This document shows positions 44,074 through 52,907 of a stretch of DNA of 64,000 bases, one piece after another; the first letter of the stretch is position 1, and each line of letters starts with the position of its first letter. The notes under the pieces were generated by a model, which had not been told where the DNA came from, searched no databases, and worked only from the letters and a program-made list of their open reading frames with translations. A program made the translations under genes and the position numbers. Origin of the DNA: Haliscomenobacteraceae bacterium (GTDB lineage Bacteria; Bacteroidota; Bacteroidia; Chitinophagales; Saprospiraceae); NCBI GenBank assembly GCA_947501115.1, contig CANMVX010000020.1, positions 1-64,000 on the forward strand, read 5' to 3'.

Positions 44074-45927
44074 ATGGAAAAAGACAAAAAGAGATCTTCA
44101 ACCATTGTAATCATTTTCCTGATAGGAACTATCATTCTGATTGCTAAAGCACTGCAACTTCAGGTTATTGACGAAGGTTTCAGAAACAGAGCCTCTTCAA
44201 TGGTGGTAGAACGTTATACACAATATCCTTCCCGGGGTCTGATTTATGACCGAAACCGAAAATTACTCGTATATAACAATCCAATGTATGACTTACTGGC
44301 TACGGTAAAAAGAATTAATCCGGCAATGGATACCAATAGATTTTGTTCTCTTTTAAATATATCTAAAGAAATATTTATAAAAAATTTAGATAAAGACTGG
44401 AAGAGCGGGCAATTCTCCAAGAATGTACCTTTTTTATTCCTAAGTAAAATACCCGCAAATATTTATGCTGCCTTTCAGGAAAATTTACATCTTTTCCCAG
44501 GGTTTGAAATCACCATAAGAAACGTGAGGGAATATTCGTCTCATTCTGCGGGACATTTTCTTGGCTATATCAGAGAGGTTAATGAAAATGAAGTTGAAAA
44601 TCCTGAAAGTATTTACGTAGCTGGAGATTATGTCGGTGCATCGGGTTTAGAAAAAGTATATGAAGATGAGTTGAGGGGATCAAAAGGTTACCGATATGTA
44701 CTAAAAGATAATTTGGGTCGTGAAGAAGGTGTTTTTAAGGATGGATTATTGGATACCAGAGCTGTTTCCGGTAAAGATTTAATTTCCTCCTTAGATATTG
44801 ATCTTCAAGAGTATGCTGAATCATTAATGGTCAATAAAAGAGGTGCCATTGTAGCTATTGAACCTGAAACAGGCGAAATTTTAGCCTTGGTAACCTCTCC
44901 CGGCTATGACCCATCTCTCATGGCTATTACGAATCCTAATAGAGGGAAATTTTTTCAGTCGCTCCAATTAAATAAAGATTTACCTCTTTTTGACCGTTCT
45001 ACCAGTGCACAATACCCTCCAGGGTCTCTTTTTAAACCTTTACTCGCTTTGGTGGCATTGGAAAAAGAAACCCTACAACCCAACAGAACCATATCATGTA
45101 ATGGTGCTTATTATTTCGGGAGCATGCGATTAACAGGCTGCCACAATCATGCTACCTGCCGAACAGTGGCATCAGGTATTCAAAATTCATGTAATGCTTA
45201 TTTTGTTACCGTTTTTCGAGAATTGGTAGATAAATACGGCTTTTATAATCCTTCAAGAGGCCTGGATACCTTAAATACCTATTTAGAACGTTTTGGTTTC
45301 GGAAAAAAACTGGATATCGATTTTCCGGGAGAGAAAGCAGGTAACTATCCAAGCTCTACCTTTTATACCGATTGGTTTAAGAATCCCCGGTGGAACTCCG
45401 TGTGGATACGTTCCGTCGGTATCGGACAGGGTGAATTATTGACCACCAATATCCAGTTGGCCAATGCCGCCGCTATGATAGCAAATCGTGGTTGGTATTA
45501 CACGCCCCATATCGTCAAAGGATTTAATGATGATGGTCAACAAATACCCCTAAAATATAGAACGAAGATAAATGTTGGAATCAAAACACAACATTTTGAA
45601 CCTGTGATTGATGGAATGGAAAAAGCACTGTTGGCCGGAACGGCAAAAAGTGGTTTTATTATCGATATTCCTATCTGCGGAAAAACGGGAACCGCAGAGA
45701 ATCCCTCAGGAAAGGATCACTCTATTTTCTTTTGCTTTGCTCCTAAAGTTGCTCCTAAAATTTCCCTTTCCGTTTACATTGAAAATGCTGGTTTTGGAGG
45801 AACTTATGCCACCCCCATTGCCAGTCTAATCATTGAAAAATATTTAAAAGGTGAAATTAGAGGCGACGATAGAAAAAATTTAGAGAAAAGAATGATGGAT
45901 GCTAATTTGCTAAATGTTAAACCATAA
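44074..45927 (+). CDS. mrdA: penicillin-binding protein 2 (elongasome transpeptidase)
   Basis: A 617-residue class B PBP that crosslinks peptidoglycan during elongation. There is an N-terminal membrane helix (about residues 9-27), a dimerisation domain from about 45 (YPSRGLIYDRNRKLL), and the transpeptidase domain with SxxK as PPGSLFKP (near 310), SxN as SCNAY (near 374) and KTG as CGKTGTAE (near 535). Its TAA overlaps the capA-like ATG by one base. The glycosyltransferase partner rodA, commonly next in Bacteroidota, is not here. Confidence 0.96.
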   Translation: MEKDKKRSSTIVIIFLIGTIILIAKALQLQVIDEGFRNRASSMVVERYTQYPSRGLIYDRNRKLLVYNNPMYDLLATVKRINPAMDTNRFCSLLNISKEIFIKNLDKDWKSGQFSKNVPFLFLSKIPANIYAAFQENLHLFPGFEITIRNVREYSSHSAGHFLGYIREVNENEVENPESIYVAGDYVGASGLEKVYEDELRGSKGYRYVLKDNLGREEGVFKDGLLDTRAVSGKDLISSLDIDLQEYAESLMVNKRGAIVAIEPETGEILALVTSPGYDPSLMAITNPNRGKFFQSLQLNKDLPLFDRSTSAQYPPGSLFKPLLALVALEKETLQPNRTISCNGAYYFGSMRLTGCHNHATCRTVASGIQNSCNAYFVTVFRELVDKYGFYNPSRGLDTLNTYLERFGFGKKLDIDFPGEKAGNYPSSTFYTDWFKNPRWNSVWIRSVGIGQGELLTTNIQLANAAAMIANRGWYYTPHIVKGFNDDGQQIPLKYRTKINVGIKTQHFEPVIDGMEKALLAGTAKSGFIIDIPICGKTGTAENPSGKDHSIFFCFAPKVAPKISLSVYIENAGFGGTYATPIASLIIEKYLKGEIRGDDRKNLEKRMMDANLLNVKP

Positions 45928-47099
45928 TGAAATACACTATCCTTCTTTTATTGGGTATCACTTTTAACTTACAGGTTCATTGTCAAATATTTACAGAAAA
46001 ACTAAAACTTGTTTTCGCTGGTGATATTATGGGGCACAGTACACAGATTAAAGCTGCCTTACTTACTGATGGTACTTATGACTACCATCATTGTTTCAAA
46101 TATGTTGCTCCAATTTTAAAACAAGCAGACCTGGCCATTGGAAATTTAGAATTCACCCTTCCAGGTAAACCTCCCTACACAGGTTATCCACAATTCCGTA
46201 GCCCTGATGCCGTCGCTGTTGCCCTAAAAGAAGCAGGGTTTGATATGCTCGTAACCGCCAATAATCATTCTAATGATGCTGGTAGAACAGGCGTTGAAAA
46301 TACTATTCGTACCGTTCGAAACCTGGGTTTTCACCAAACCGGTACTTTTCTGGACAGCATGGACCGATCTCTGAATTATCCCCTGTTAATCCAGCATGGA
46401 AATTTTAAACTGGCCTTTCTGAACTATACTTATGGGACAAATGGCATTCCCACTAAACCACCTGTCATTGTCAATGAATTAGATGAAAAACAAATGGCAG
46501 CAGATATGGAAAAGGCAAGAGCTGCCAATCCAGACGCTATTATTGTTATGGTGCATTGGGGAAACGAATATCAACTGGTTGAAACCTCTTATCAACGCCA
46601 ATTGGCACAAAAATTATTCCTTTGGGGTGCTAAAGTAGTCATTGGCTCTCATCCGCATGTGGTTCAATCTATTGAGCAAAAGCCCCTAACTGATTCCATT
46701 AGAAAAGGAGAACTAACAGTTGTTGCCTATTCGTTGGGGAATTTTATTTCCGGGCAGATAAAAACATATACAGATATTGGCGCAATGATAGAAGTAGAGC
46801 TTGAAAAAGAATTGCCTTTCGGATCCACTTGTATAACCCGTACCCAATATATTCCCGTTTTCAGGTATGTTCACAGGGCTCCTACCTCCGTAAAATATTA
46901 TACGCTGCCCGCCACATTATTCAGTGAATTAAATCAAAGAGATCCTTTCCCTATTCCCGCTTATCTTAAGGAAAAATTAAAACAAGACTTAAAAATAATA
47001 AGACCCATTCTTTCTAAACATGGGATTCCCGAAAAACCTGTTTTTCCCAATTTGATTCTTCCACCGATAATGAAAATGGAAACTCAAAAAATAAATTAA
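45927..47099 (+). CDS. CapA-family metallophosphatase-like secreted protein
   Basis: A 390-residue CapA/PgsA-like protein of the metallophosphoesterase superfamily. The signal peptide runs to about residue 20 (FNLQVHCQ). Core motifs are VFAGDIMGH (27-35), GNLEFTL, TANNHSNDAG, MVHWGNEY, GSHPHVVQ and YSLGNFISGQ, a complete set of metal-binding positions. The family is linked to poly-gamma-glutamate capsules, but in this operon with mrdA a peptidoglycan-related phosphatase or hydrolase role is at least as likely. It is coupled to mrdA by a one-base overlap. Confidence 0.85.
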   Translation: MKYTILLLLGITFNLQVHCQIFTEKLKLVFAGDIMGHSTQIKAALLTDGTYDYHHCFKYVAPILKQADLAIGNLEFTLPGKPPYTGYPQFRSPDAVAVALKEAGFDMLVTANNHSNDAGRTGVENTIRTVRNLGFHQTGTFLDSMDRSLNYPLLIQHGNFKLAFLNYTYGTNGIPTKPPVIVNELDEKQMAADMEKARAANPDAIIVMVHWGNEYQLVETSYQRQLAQKLFLWGAKVVIGSHPHVVQSIEQKPLTDSIRKGELTVVAYSLGNFISGQIKTYTDIGAMIEVELEKELPFGSTCITRTQYIPVFRYVHRAPTSVKYYTLPATLFSELNQRDPFPIPAYLKEKLKQDLKIIRPILSKHGIPEKPVFPNLILPPIMKMETQKIN

Positions 47100-47102
47100 A
47101 CG

Positions 47103-47600
47103 ATGCGCATTTCAGCTATTGTCGCCATTTCCGATAATCTCGCCATAGGTGAAAAAGATATGATTCCGTGGTATCTTCCTATTGATTTAAAATATTTTAG
47201 GGATATAACCATAGGGCATACAGTTATTATGGGACGTAAAACATTTGATTCTATAGGGAAAGCTCTTCCAAAAAGGAGGAATATTGTAATTACCTCTGAT
47301 CCATTTTTAATTTCTTCCGATTTCCATACCGTCCATTCTATAAATGAAGCACTCGAACTGGCGCTAAGCCAGGATGAAACAGAGGCATTTATTATCGGCG
47401 GTGGTCAGATATATAAACAGTCATCTTCCCTTTGGGACCGAATGTATATCACTAAAGTTAATACCAATATTCCGGAGGCAGATACCTTTTTTCCCATTTG
47501 GGATGAAAAAGAATGGCAATGTATTTCAGAAAAAGTCAATCTTCCTGATGAAAAAAATAAATTCCAAAGTCAATTCCTCATTTATGACCGAATTGCTTAA
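47103..47600 (+). CDS. folA: dihydrofolate reductase
   Basis: A 165-residue DHFR, reducing dihydrofolate with NADPH. It has the start AIVAISDNLAIG, IPWYLPIDLKYFRDIT (the usual L of IPWxLP replaced by Y), VIMGRKTFDSIG, and AFIIGGGQIYKQ, with the C-terminal TFFP. It starts 3 bases after the CapA-like stop, so it is the last gene of the mre operon. thyA is not adjacent. Its stop overlaps that of the convergent hydroxylase-like gene by 4 bases. Confidence 0.95.
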   Translation: MRISAIVAISDNLAIGEKDMIPWYLPIDLKYFRDITIGHTVIMGRKTFDSIGKALPKRRNIVITSDPFLISSDFHTVHSINEALELALSQDETEAFIIGGGQIYKQSSSLWDRMYITKVNTNIPEADTFFPIWDEKEWQCISEKVNLPDEKNKFQSQFLIYDRIA

Positions 47601-48871
47601 GCCTCGGAAACTTTTAAAAGCTGCCTGTTCTTATCTAAAAAGGTAAAATAATAAGTTACTCCTGCAGATACCAACAAATAACCTAATACGAGGGAAGCAT
47701 AAATGCCGGAAGCACCAAACCAACCTGAGAAATAAAATAAGATGAGCATTCCAGCCATTAATTTTAATACATCCCACCCAAAAGCTTGTTTTCTACCATC
47801 CATCAGTTCCGAATACGCGAATATTTGAAGAATCAGAAAAGCACCATAAATAAATATATGAGGTTTACCAATGTCTGCCAGATTTGCAAACAGATGATAC
47901 ATAAATATTAAGGTTATAATAACCTGGAACCATAACCAAACCATTAAAAGAGTAGAGGAGCTTGTCTCATATTTAACGAATTGATAAGGATCTTTTATTT
48001 TTTCAACCGGATATTTTTCTACTACATCCTCTGGTCTCCATCCAGTAGGTTTAAACCAAATGAGAAACTTATTTTTCCAGCTTTTGGTGTGAATAGCATC
48101 TTGAACCAATAGGGTAAGATGTTTGAAGTTAATCCTTATCGGATTCCAGGTTTTCATAGGTCTTGTTATACCATATACAGGTGGTACTTCGTCTAACTCT
48201 TCTTGAAAAGTACCAAATAACTTATCCCAAATAATAAATATCTGACCATGATTCTTATCAATATAAATAGGGTTTATGGCATGATGGACTCTATGATGAG
48301 AAGGAGTGACAATAATCTTTTCGAGAAAGCCTAATTTTCCTATGTAAACGGTATGGTACCAGAACTGTAAGAAAAAATGAACTGGGGTTACCATAGCGAT
48401 AACTTGTCCGGGAATACCCAGAATAGCTGCCGGCAATAAAATGAAAGTGAATAAATTTACAAATTGAGCAACTGGTTGTCTTAATGCACAAGCCAGATTA
48501 AATTCTTCACTACTATGATGAATAGCATGTTTATTCCAGAAGAAATTGATGGAATGTGCCAAACGATGAATGCAATAGCCATAAAAATCAAGAATAACAA
48601 AGGCAGCAATATAAAGTAACGGCGTCGATTTTATCTCAAAAATAGCTAGTTTTGATACCATAAAACCATAAGACACAATAACAAATACTATACCTAATGA
48701 ATCCTTTATTGAATTTGAAAAACCAGCACTGAGGCTCGAAATTAGATCCATTTGCTTGAATGGCACTTTCTTAAAATACCAGGCGTACGTTTTTTCCAGA
48801 AAAACGAAAAATAAAAAAATCGGAATAATATACATTAAAATCATGCCATAATTTCCTAGTTGACCCCTCAT
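47597..48871 (-). CDS. sterol desaturase/fatty acid hydroxylase-family membrane protein
   Basis: A 424-residue membrane protein with about eight hydrophobic segments. The di-iron histidine set of the superfamily is present: HRLAH (HxxxH, near residue 103), HAIHH (HxxHH, near 115), HHRVHH (near 191) and NHG (near 206). The C-terminal 130 residues are extra membrane helices that are shared by the alkylglycerol-monooxygenase-like bacterial branch. It probably hydroxylates or desaturates a lipid. A good promoter lies upstream on its strand. The substrate is unknown. Confidence 0.88.
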   Translation of the reverse strand: MRGQLGNYGMILMYIIPIFLFFVFLEKTYAWYFKKVPFKQMDLISSLSAGFSNSIKDSLGIVFVIVSYGFMVSKLAIFEIKSTPLLYIAAFVILDFYGYCIHRLAHSINFFWNKHAIHHSSEEFNLACALRQPVAQFVNLFTFILLPAAILGIPGQVIAMVTPVHFFLQFWYHTVYIGKLGFLEKIIVTPSHHRVHHAINPIYIDKNHGQIFIIWDKLFGTFQEELDEVPPVYGITRPMKTWNPIRINFKHLTLLVQDAIHTKSWKNKFLIWFKPTGWRPEDVVEKYPVEKIKDPYQFVKYETSSSTLLMVWLWFQVIITLIFMYHLFANLADIGKPHIFIYGAFLILQIFAYSELMDGRKQAFGWDVLKLMAGMLILFYFSGWFGASGIYASLVLGYLLVSAGVTYYFTFLDKNRQLLKVSEA

Positions 48872-48899
48872 ATTTTTAAAAATTTAATTATTATACCTG

Positions 48900-48930
48900 C
48901 AAATTTACTAATGTTTAAGAAAACAATCAA
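48900..48930 (-). promoter_or_regulatory. promoter of the fatty acid hydroxylase-like gene
   Basis: On the minus strand TTG (complement of 48928-48930), a 20-base spacer and TAAATTTG (complement of 48900-48907) match the Bacteroidota promoter form. The start codon at 48871 is 28 bases downstream of the -7 box. Confidence 0.55.
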
Positions 48931-48970
48931 CTACATTAGAATGTAATTAATGATATAAAAAAAGAAATGA

Positions 48971-49627
48971 ATGAAAAAGAAAAATGTGGCTATTATTGGT
49001 GCAACAGGTTTGATTGGTCATCAGCTATTAAGCCTTCTTTTAAAAGATACGCATTTTGCTGACATCTATGTGGTTACCAGGCGTTCCCTGAATTTTGCTG
49101 ATGAAAGGGTCAAAAATATAGTGATTGATTTTTCTGACGATTTGTCTTTTAAAAATGCGCTGAGTGCTTGCGATATTGTATTTTGCTCCGTCGGCACCAC
49201 CCAAAAACAAGTAAAAGGGGATAAAGTAGCGTATCGAAAAATTGATGTTGATATACCTGAAAAGGCCGCTCAATATTGTGAGGAAAACGGGGGAACGACC
49301 TTTTTATTGGTTTCTTCCGTGGGTGCGGACAGTAAAAGCGGAAATTTTTATCTGGCATTAAAAGGTGAAGTTGAAGATTATGTAGTTAAAAGAAACATAC
49401 CTTCCATAACCATTTTTCGCCCATCCCTTTTAGTAGGTAATAGAAAAGAATTCAGGATTGGCGAAATCATTTCTACCCTTTTTATGAAACCACTCGCCTT
49501 TTTGGTTCCTTCAATATACAAGCCTATCGAGGCAGCGCAAGTGGCAAAATCTATGTATCAGGCAGCAATATCAAATAGACCAGGTGTTCATATTTACCAT
49601 TTTGCTGAAATGAATACAGCTTCCTGA
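48971..49627 (+). CDS. NAD(P)-binding atypical SDR, HTATIP2-like
   Basis: A 218-residue protein with an N-terminal dinucleotide fold: VAIIGATGLIGHQLLSLLL (the GxxGxxG motif at about residues 9-15), VVTRR, and VFCSVGTTQKQVKG. FLLVSSVGADSKSGNFYLALKGEVE and ITIFRPSLLVGNR are patches of the NAD(P)H-binding oxidoreductase family related to human HTATIP2/TIP30. There is no classical catalytic Tyr-x-x-x-Lys in the usual SDR spacing. Its substrate, if any, is unknown. The 74-bp gap to the next gene has no promoter I can name. Confidence 0.85.
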   Translation: MKKKNVAIIGATGLIGHQLLSLLLKDTHFADIYVVTRRSLNFADERVKNIVIDFSDDLSFKNALSACDIVFCSVGTTQKQVKGDKVAYRKIDVDIPEKAAQYCEENGGTTFLLVSSVGADSKSGNFYLALKGEVEDYVVKRNIPSITIFRPSLLVGNRKEFRIGEIISTLFMKPLAFLVPSIYKPIEAAQVAKSMYQAAISNRPGVHIYHFAEMNTAS

Positions 49628-49701
49628 CCCATTGGATTTTACGATAACTGTCCTTTGAACCCATCGAAAATAGGAGGAAATTACAGGCAAAATAAATTAT
49701 C

Positions 49702-50985
49702 ATGCGTGAAGATTTCCTCCATTTTGTCTGGCAATACCAACAATTTAACACCCATTCCTTAACAACCACTCTGGGACATCCGCTGACCATTTTAAGGGTA
49801 GGGAAATTAAATAGCCATGCCGGGCCTGACTTCTATGAGGCTCACCTCATTATAGATGATGTCAGGTGGATTGGGCAGGTTGAAATACATCTGACCACCT
49901 CAGATTGGTTAAAACATGGTCACGCTGGAAACTTACACTATAATAATGTGATTCTTCATGTTGTCTATGAGGAAACCATTAAAATTTATCGCACCGATGG
50001 ATCCGAAATACCTTGCCTGGTTTTAAAAGATAGGATTTTTCCAAATTTATCCCTGTTATTCAACCAACTCATTACCCATAAGGATAAGCTTCCCTGTTCC
50101 TTTCACTGGCCTCATGTTTCACCTCTTGTAAAACGAAAATGGATGGAAACCCTTTCTGTAGAGCGGATAGAATCAAAAACAGCTATCTTAAAAGAACATT
50201 ACACCCTATTAAATGGAGATTGGGAACAGCTTGCTTTTCAACGTCTTGCCTATAACATGGGTCTCATTGTCAATACCGAACCCTTCCTACAGGTAGCGAG
50301 AAGTATTGATTTTAAAAAACTACAGCGATTGCAAAATCTTTTCCAGATTGAGGCTATTTTATTTGGTCAGGCCAATCTTTTGGGTGAAGAGGAAGAAGTA
50401 CTGTCAGACGAATATCAAATAAAATTAAAAGATGAGTACCTTTTTCAAAAACAAAAATATAATTTAACTCCTATTCCCAAAGGGCAATGGCGATATATGA
50501 GAATGAGACCTTCCGGCTTTCCCGAAAAAAGAATGGCTGCATTGGCGGGTTTCATTTTTCAAACAGAACACTTGAAAAGTAAGATTATCCAGTTGCGGAG
50601 TAAAGCTGAACTCTATGCCTTTTTTGATATTCGCACCTCTCTTTATTGGAAAAATCATTTTAGATTTGGCAAAATGTCAACCCAAACGAGTGCTGCAGCA
50701 GGACACGATTTAATTCAGCGAATAGCCATAAACTTTGTTATTCCATTTCAATTTCTATTTTCAGAAATTTATCAACTTCCCAATGTTAAAGAACACGCCA
50801 TTGATCTGTTAAATGATCTTGAAGCTGAAGATAACCTCCTAATTCGTGATTGGAAAAAAATGGGTATTATTCCTATTTCAGCCGCAGAAAGCCAAAGTTT
50901 GATCCACTTGAAAAACGAGTATTGTGATAAACGACGTTGCCTTTCTTGTTCTATCGGCCATGCCATCCTACGCGGAAATACCTGA
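49702..50985 (+). CDS. DUF2851 protein
   Basis: A 427-residue soluble protein of the DUF2851 family, widespread in Bacteroidota and of unknown function. It opens with EDFLHFVWQYQQFN and TLGHPLTILRVGKLNSHAGPDF, and has GQVEIHLTTSDWLKHGH near residue 55 and a late C-terminal Cys-rich patch (CDKRRCLSCSIG). The first half (AGPDF ... GQVEIH ... HNNVILHVVY-like) has the look of a nuclease-like fold with conserved D, E and H, but I would not assign activity. It overlaps the convergent nucleotidyltransferase gene by 18 bases. Confidence 0.88.
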   Translation: MREDFLHFVWQYQQFNTHSLTTTLGHPLTILRVGKLNSHAGPDFYEAHLIIDDVRWIGQVEIHLTTSDWLKHGHAGNLHYNNVILHVVYEETIKIYRTDGSEIPCLVLKDRIFPNLSLLFNQLITHKDKLPCSFHWPHVSPLVKRKWMETLSVERIESKTAILKEHYTLLNGDWEQLAFQRLAYNMGLIVNTEPFLQVARSIDFKKLQRLQNLFQIEAILFGQANLLGEEEEVLSDEYQIKLKDEYLFQKQKYNLTPIPKGQWRYMRMRPSGFPEKRMAALAGFIFQTEHLKSKIIQLRSKAELYAFFDIRTSLYWKNHFRFGKMSTQTSAAAGHDLIQRIAINFVIPFQFLFSEIYQLPNVKEHAIDLLNDLEAEDNLLIRDWKKMGIIPISAAESQSLIHLKNEYCDKRRCLSCSIGHAILRGNT

Positions 50986-51702
50986 AACCATAGATAATAA
51001 TCCCTCCGTTTTTTCAATGGCATTCAGCTTACCTACATCTTCCCAAATATCACCGGTATGATCAAATGCTCCTATTCGCTTGTTTGATGCGACAGATAAA
51101 TAAAAAGGCATAATTGGGAATATTTCTTCCTTCGGCATTAATTCAAAAATTTCAGGATTAATGACATGAATACCACTAAAGGAATAGAAGGTTGGATTTT
51201 CTATTTGCCGGGAAATAATTTCCTCGCCCGTTTGATGATTTTTCCATCCACTTAATAAATTTTGATCATTGAACATCATTTGCCTGGAAGATTCTCTTGT
51301 TTGAACGGCCAGTGTAGCCAAAAAGGAGTGTTCCTGGTGAAATTTAACCATTTCAGCCAAATTTAGACTAGTAACAATATCTGCATTAACCACTAAAAAC
51401 GGTTCGTCTTTCAGAAACCAGGCAGCATTTTTTAAGCCTCCCCCTGTGTCAAGAAGTATTTTTTCTTCGTTAGAAATATGGATTTCAATGTCAAAATTAT
51501 TTTTTTCCTCAAGAAATGCCATTATTTTGTCAGCAAAGTGATGCACATTAATAATTATTTCATTGAAACCATAGTATTTTAATCTTCTAATGGCCAATTC
51601 CAATAAGGGAATACCATTCAAGGGAACTAAAGCTTTAGGAATATTGTTGGTTAAAGGTCGCAACCTGGTTCCCAGTCCTGCGGCAAAAATCATCGCTTTC
51701 AT
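50968..51702 (-). CDS. sugar-phosphate nucleotidyltransferase, MurU-like
   Basis: A 244-residue NTP-transferase. The ATG at 51702 gives KAMIFAAGLGTRLRPLT; an ATG two codons earlier is also possible. It has the nucleotide loop GLGTRLRPLTNNIPKALVPL, LDTGGGLKNA, FLVVNADIV (metal Asp) and WEDVGKLNAI at the end. The size and the short C-terminus, without a hexapeptide-repeat domain, are as in MurNAc-1-phosphate uridylyltransferase MurU of peptidoglycan recycling, but mannose- or glucose-1-phosphate enzymes look alike. It is divergent from lpxK (34 bp between starts). Confidence 0.86.
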   Translation of the reverse strand: MKAMIFAAGLGTRLRPLTNNIPKALVPLNGIPLLELAIRRLKYYGFNEIIINVHHFADKIMAFLEEKNNFDIEIHISNEEKILLDTGGGLKNAAWFLKDEPFLVVNADIVTSLNLAEMVKFHQEHSFLATLAVQTRESSRQMMFNDQNLLSGWKNHQTGEEIISRQIENPTFYSFSGIHVINPEIFELMPKEEIFPIMPFYLSVASNKRIGAFDHTGDIWEDVGKLNAIEKTEGLLSMVSGISA

Positions 51703-51736
51703 ATACATTGCATTTCGGAATAAAGATAACAGTAAA

Positions 51737-52804
51737 ATGCTTCAACATCTATTCGTTCGATTTCTTTTACTCCCATTATCTCTACTTTATGGATTTGGGG
51801 TGAGTATTCATAGATTTTTGTATCTAACAGAAATAATCAAACCATTAAAATTTAGCCTCCCCATTTTATCCATTGGGAATTTATCCGTTGGAGGTTCAGG
51901 AAAAACGCCCCATGTGGAGTACCTCGTTCATTATTTGAAAAATTATGTCCAGGTAGGGGTCTTAAGCAGAGGGTACAACAGGAAAAGTACAGGATTCATT
52001 TGGGTTGAACCCTATTTAAAATCAGATGAAGCCGGTGACGAGCCTTTACAAATCAAAAGTAAATTTCCCGATGTTTCTGTTGCTGTTTGTGAAAGCAGAG
52101 TAAGTGGCGTTTCTGAAATGGTCGCCATAAACCCTGCTTTACAGGTGATTTTACTTGATGACGCTTTTCAACACAGAGCCATAAAGCCAGAACTCGATAT
52201 TATACTGACTACCTTTCAGCAACCCTTTTTTTCCGATTATCTACTACCCTTTGGAAGACTAAGAGAATGGAGAAATGCTTATAAAAGAGCTGATGTGTTG
52301 ATCGTAAGTAAATGTCCTGAAAGGTTAACGGAGGAAATCAGGCAAGATTATTTGAGTAAAATAAATCCATTACCTCATCAGAAAGTATATTTTTCCTCCT
52401 TCAAATATGGAAATCCTTATCACTTGTTTAATCCGGAGATAAAATGGTTTCCCCATCAGCTACCCTCCGTTTTATTGGTAACAGCTATCGCGTCTGTTCA
52501 ATATTTAGAGGATTATTTAAAACCACGAACCTCCTCCTTAGTACATCAGGCTCATGAAGATCATCACTATTTCACCCACTATGAAATGGCACAGCTTCGA
52601 AAAAAGCTGGATGAAATGGAAGGTTCCCAAAAAATCATCCTCACCACAGAAAAAGATGCCACCAGAATGTGGTTACACAAAGATTTTATAGAAAGAGAGA
52701 ATCTTCCCATCTTCGTTTTGCCTGTAGCGGTAGTTTTTCATGGAAATGATGGAAACCATTTCAACGAACAAATCAAACAATGCTTATTGGATTTTCAATC
52801 GTAA
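51737..52804 (+). CDS. lpxK: tetraacyldisaccharide 4'-kinase LpxK
   Basis: A 355-residue membrane-associated kinase adding the 4'-phosphate of lipid A. I chose the ATG at 51737 (LQHLFVRFLLLPLSLLYGFGV), which begins with the usual membrane-anchoring helix. An upstream open frame reads antisense to the neighbour's 5' end and is not family-like. The P-loop is GNLSVGGSGKTPH (near residue 48-60), followed by VGVLSRGY, DEPLQIKSKFP and VILLDDAFQHR. A terminator follows. lpxH lies at the other end of the window. Confidence 0.94.
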   Translation: MLQHLFVRFLLLPLSLLYGFGVSIHRFLYLTEIIKPLKFSLPILSIGNLSVGGSGKTPHVEYLVHYLKNYVQVGVLSRGYNRKSTGFIWVEPYLKSDEAGDEPLQIKSKFPDVSVAVCESRVSGVSEMVAINPALQVILLDDAFQHRAIKPELDIILTTFQQPFFSDYLLPFGRLREWRNAYKRADVLIVSKCPERLTEEIRQDYLSKINPLPHQKVYFSSFKYGNPYHLFNPEIKWFPHQLPSVLLVTAIASVQYLEDYLKPRTSSLVHQAHEDHHYFTHYEMAQLRKKLDEMEGSQKIILTTEKDATRMWLHKDFIERENLPIFVLPVAVVFHGNDGNHFNEQIKQCLLDFQS

Positions 52805-52822
52805 CCTAGTTAATTACTCATT

Positions 52823-52868
52823 AAAAAAGGCAAAACACAGGAAATAATTCCCAAGTTTTGCCCTTTTT
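52823..52868. terminator. bidirectional terminator between lpxK and the tricorn-like gene
   Basis: GGCAAAAC (52829-52836) pairs with GTTTTGCC (52855-52862), with a second small stem GGAA/TTCC inside (840-851). An A run (52823-52828) on the left and a T run (52864-52868) on the right let it act for both converging transcripts. Confidence 0.78.
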
Positions 52869-52907
52869 ATAAGCATAAATTAAACCTACATCAGAAAAAT
52901 ACGACGA

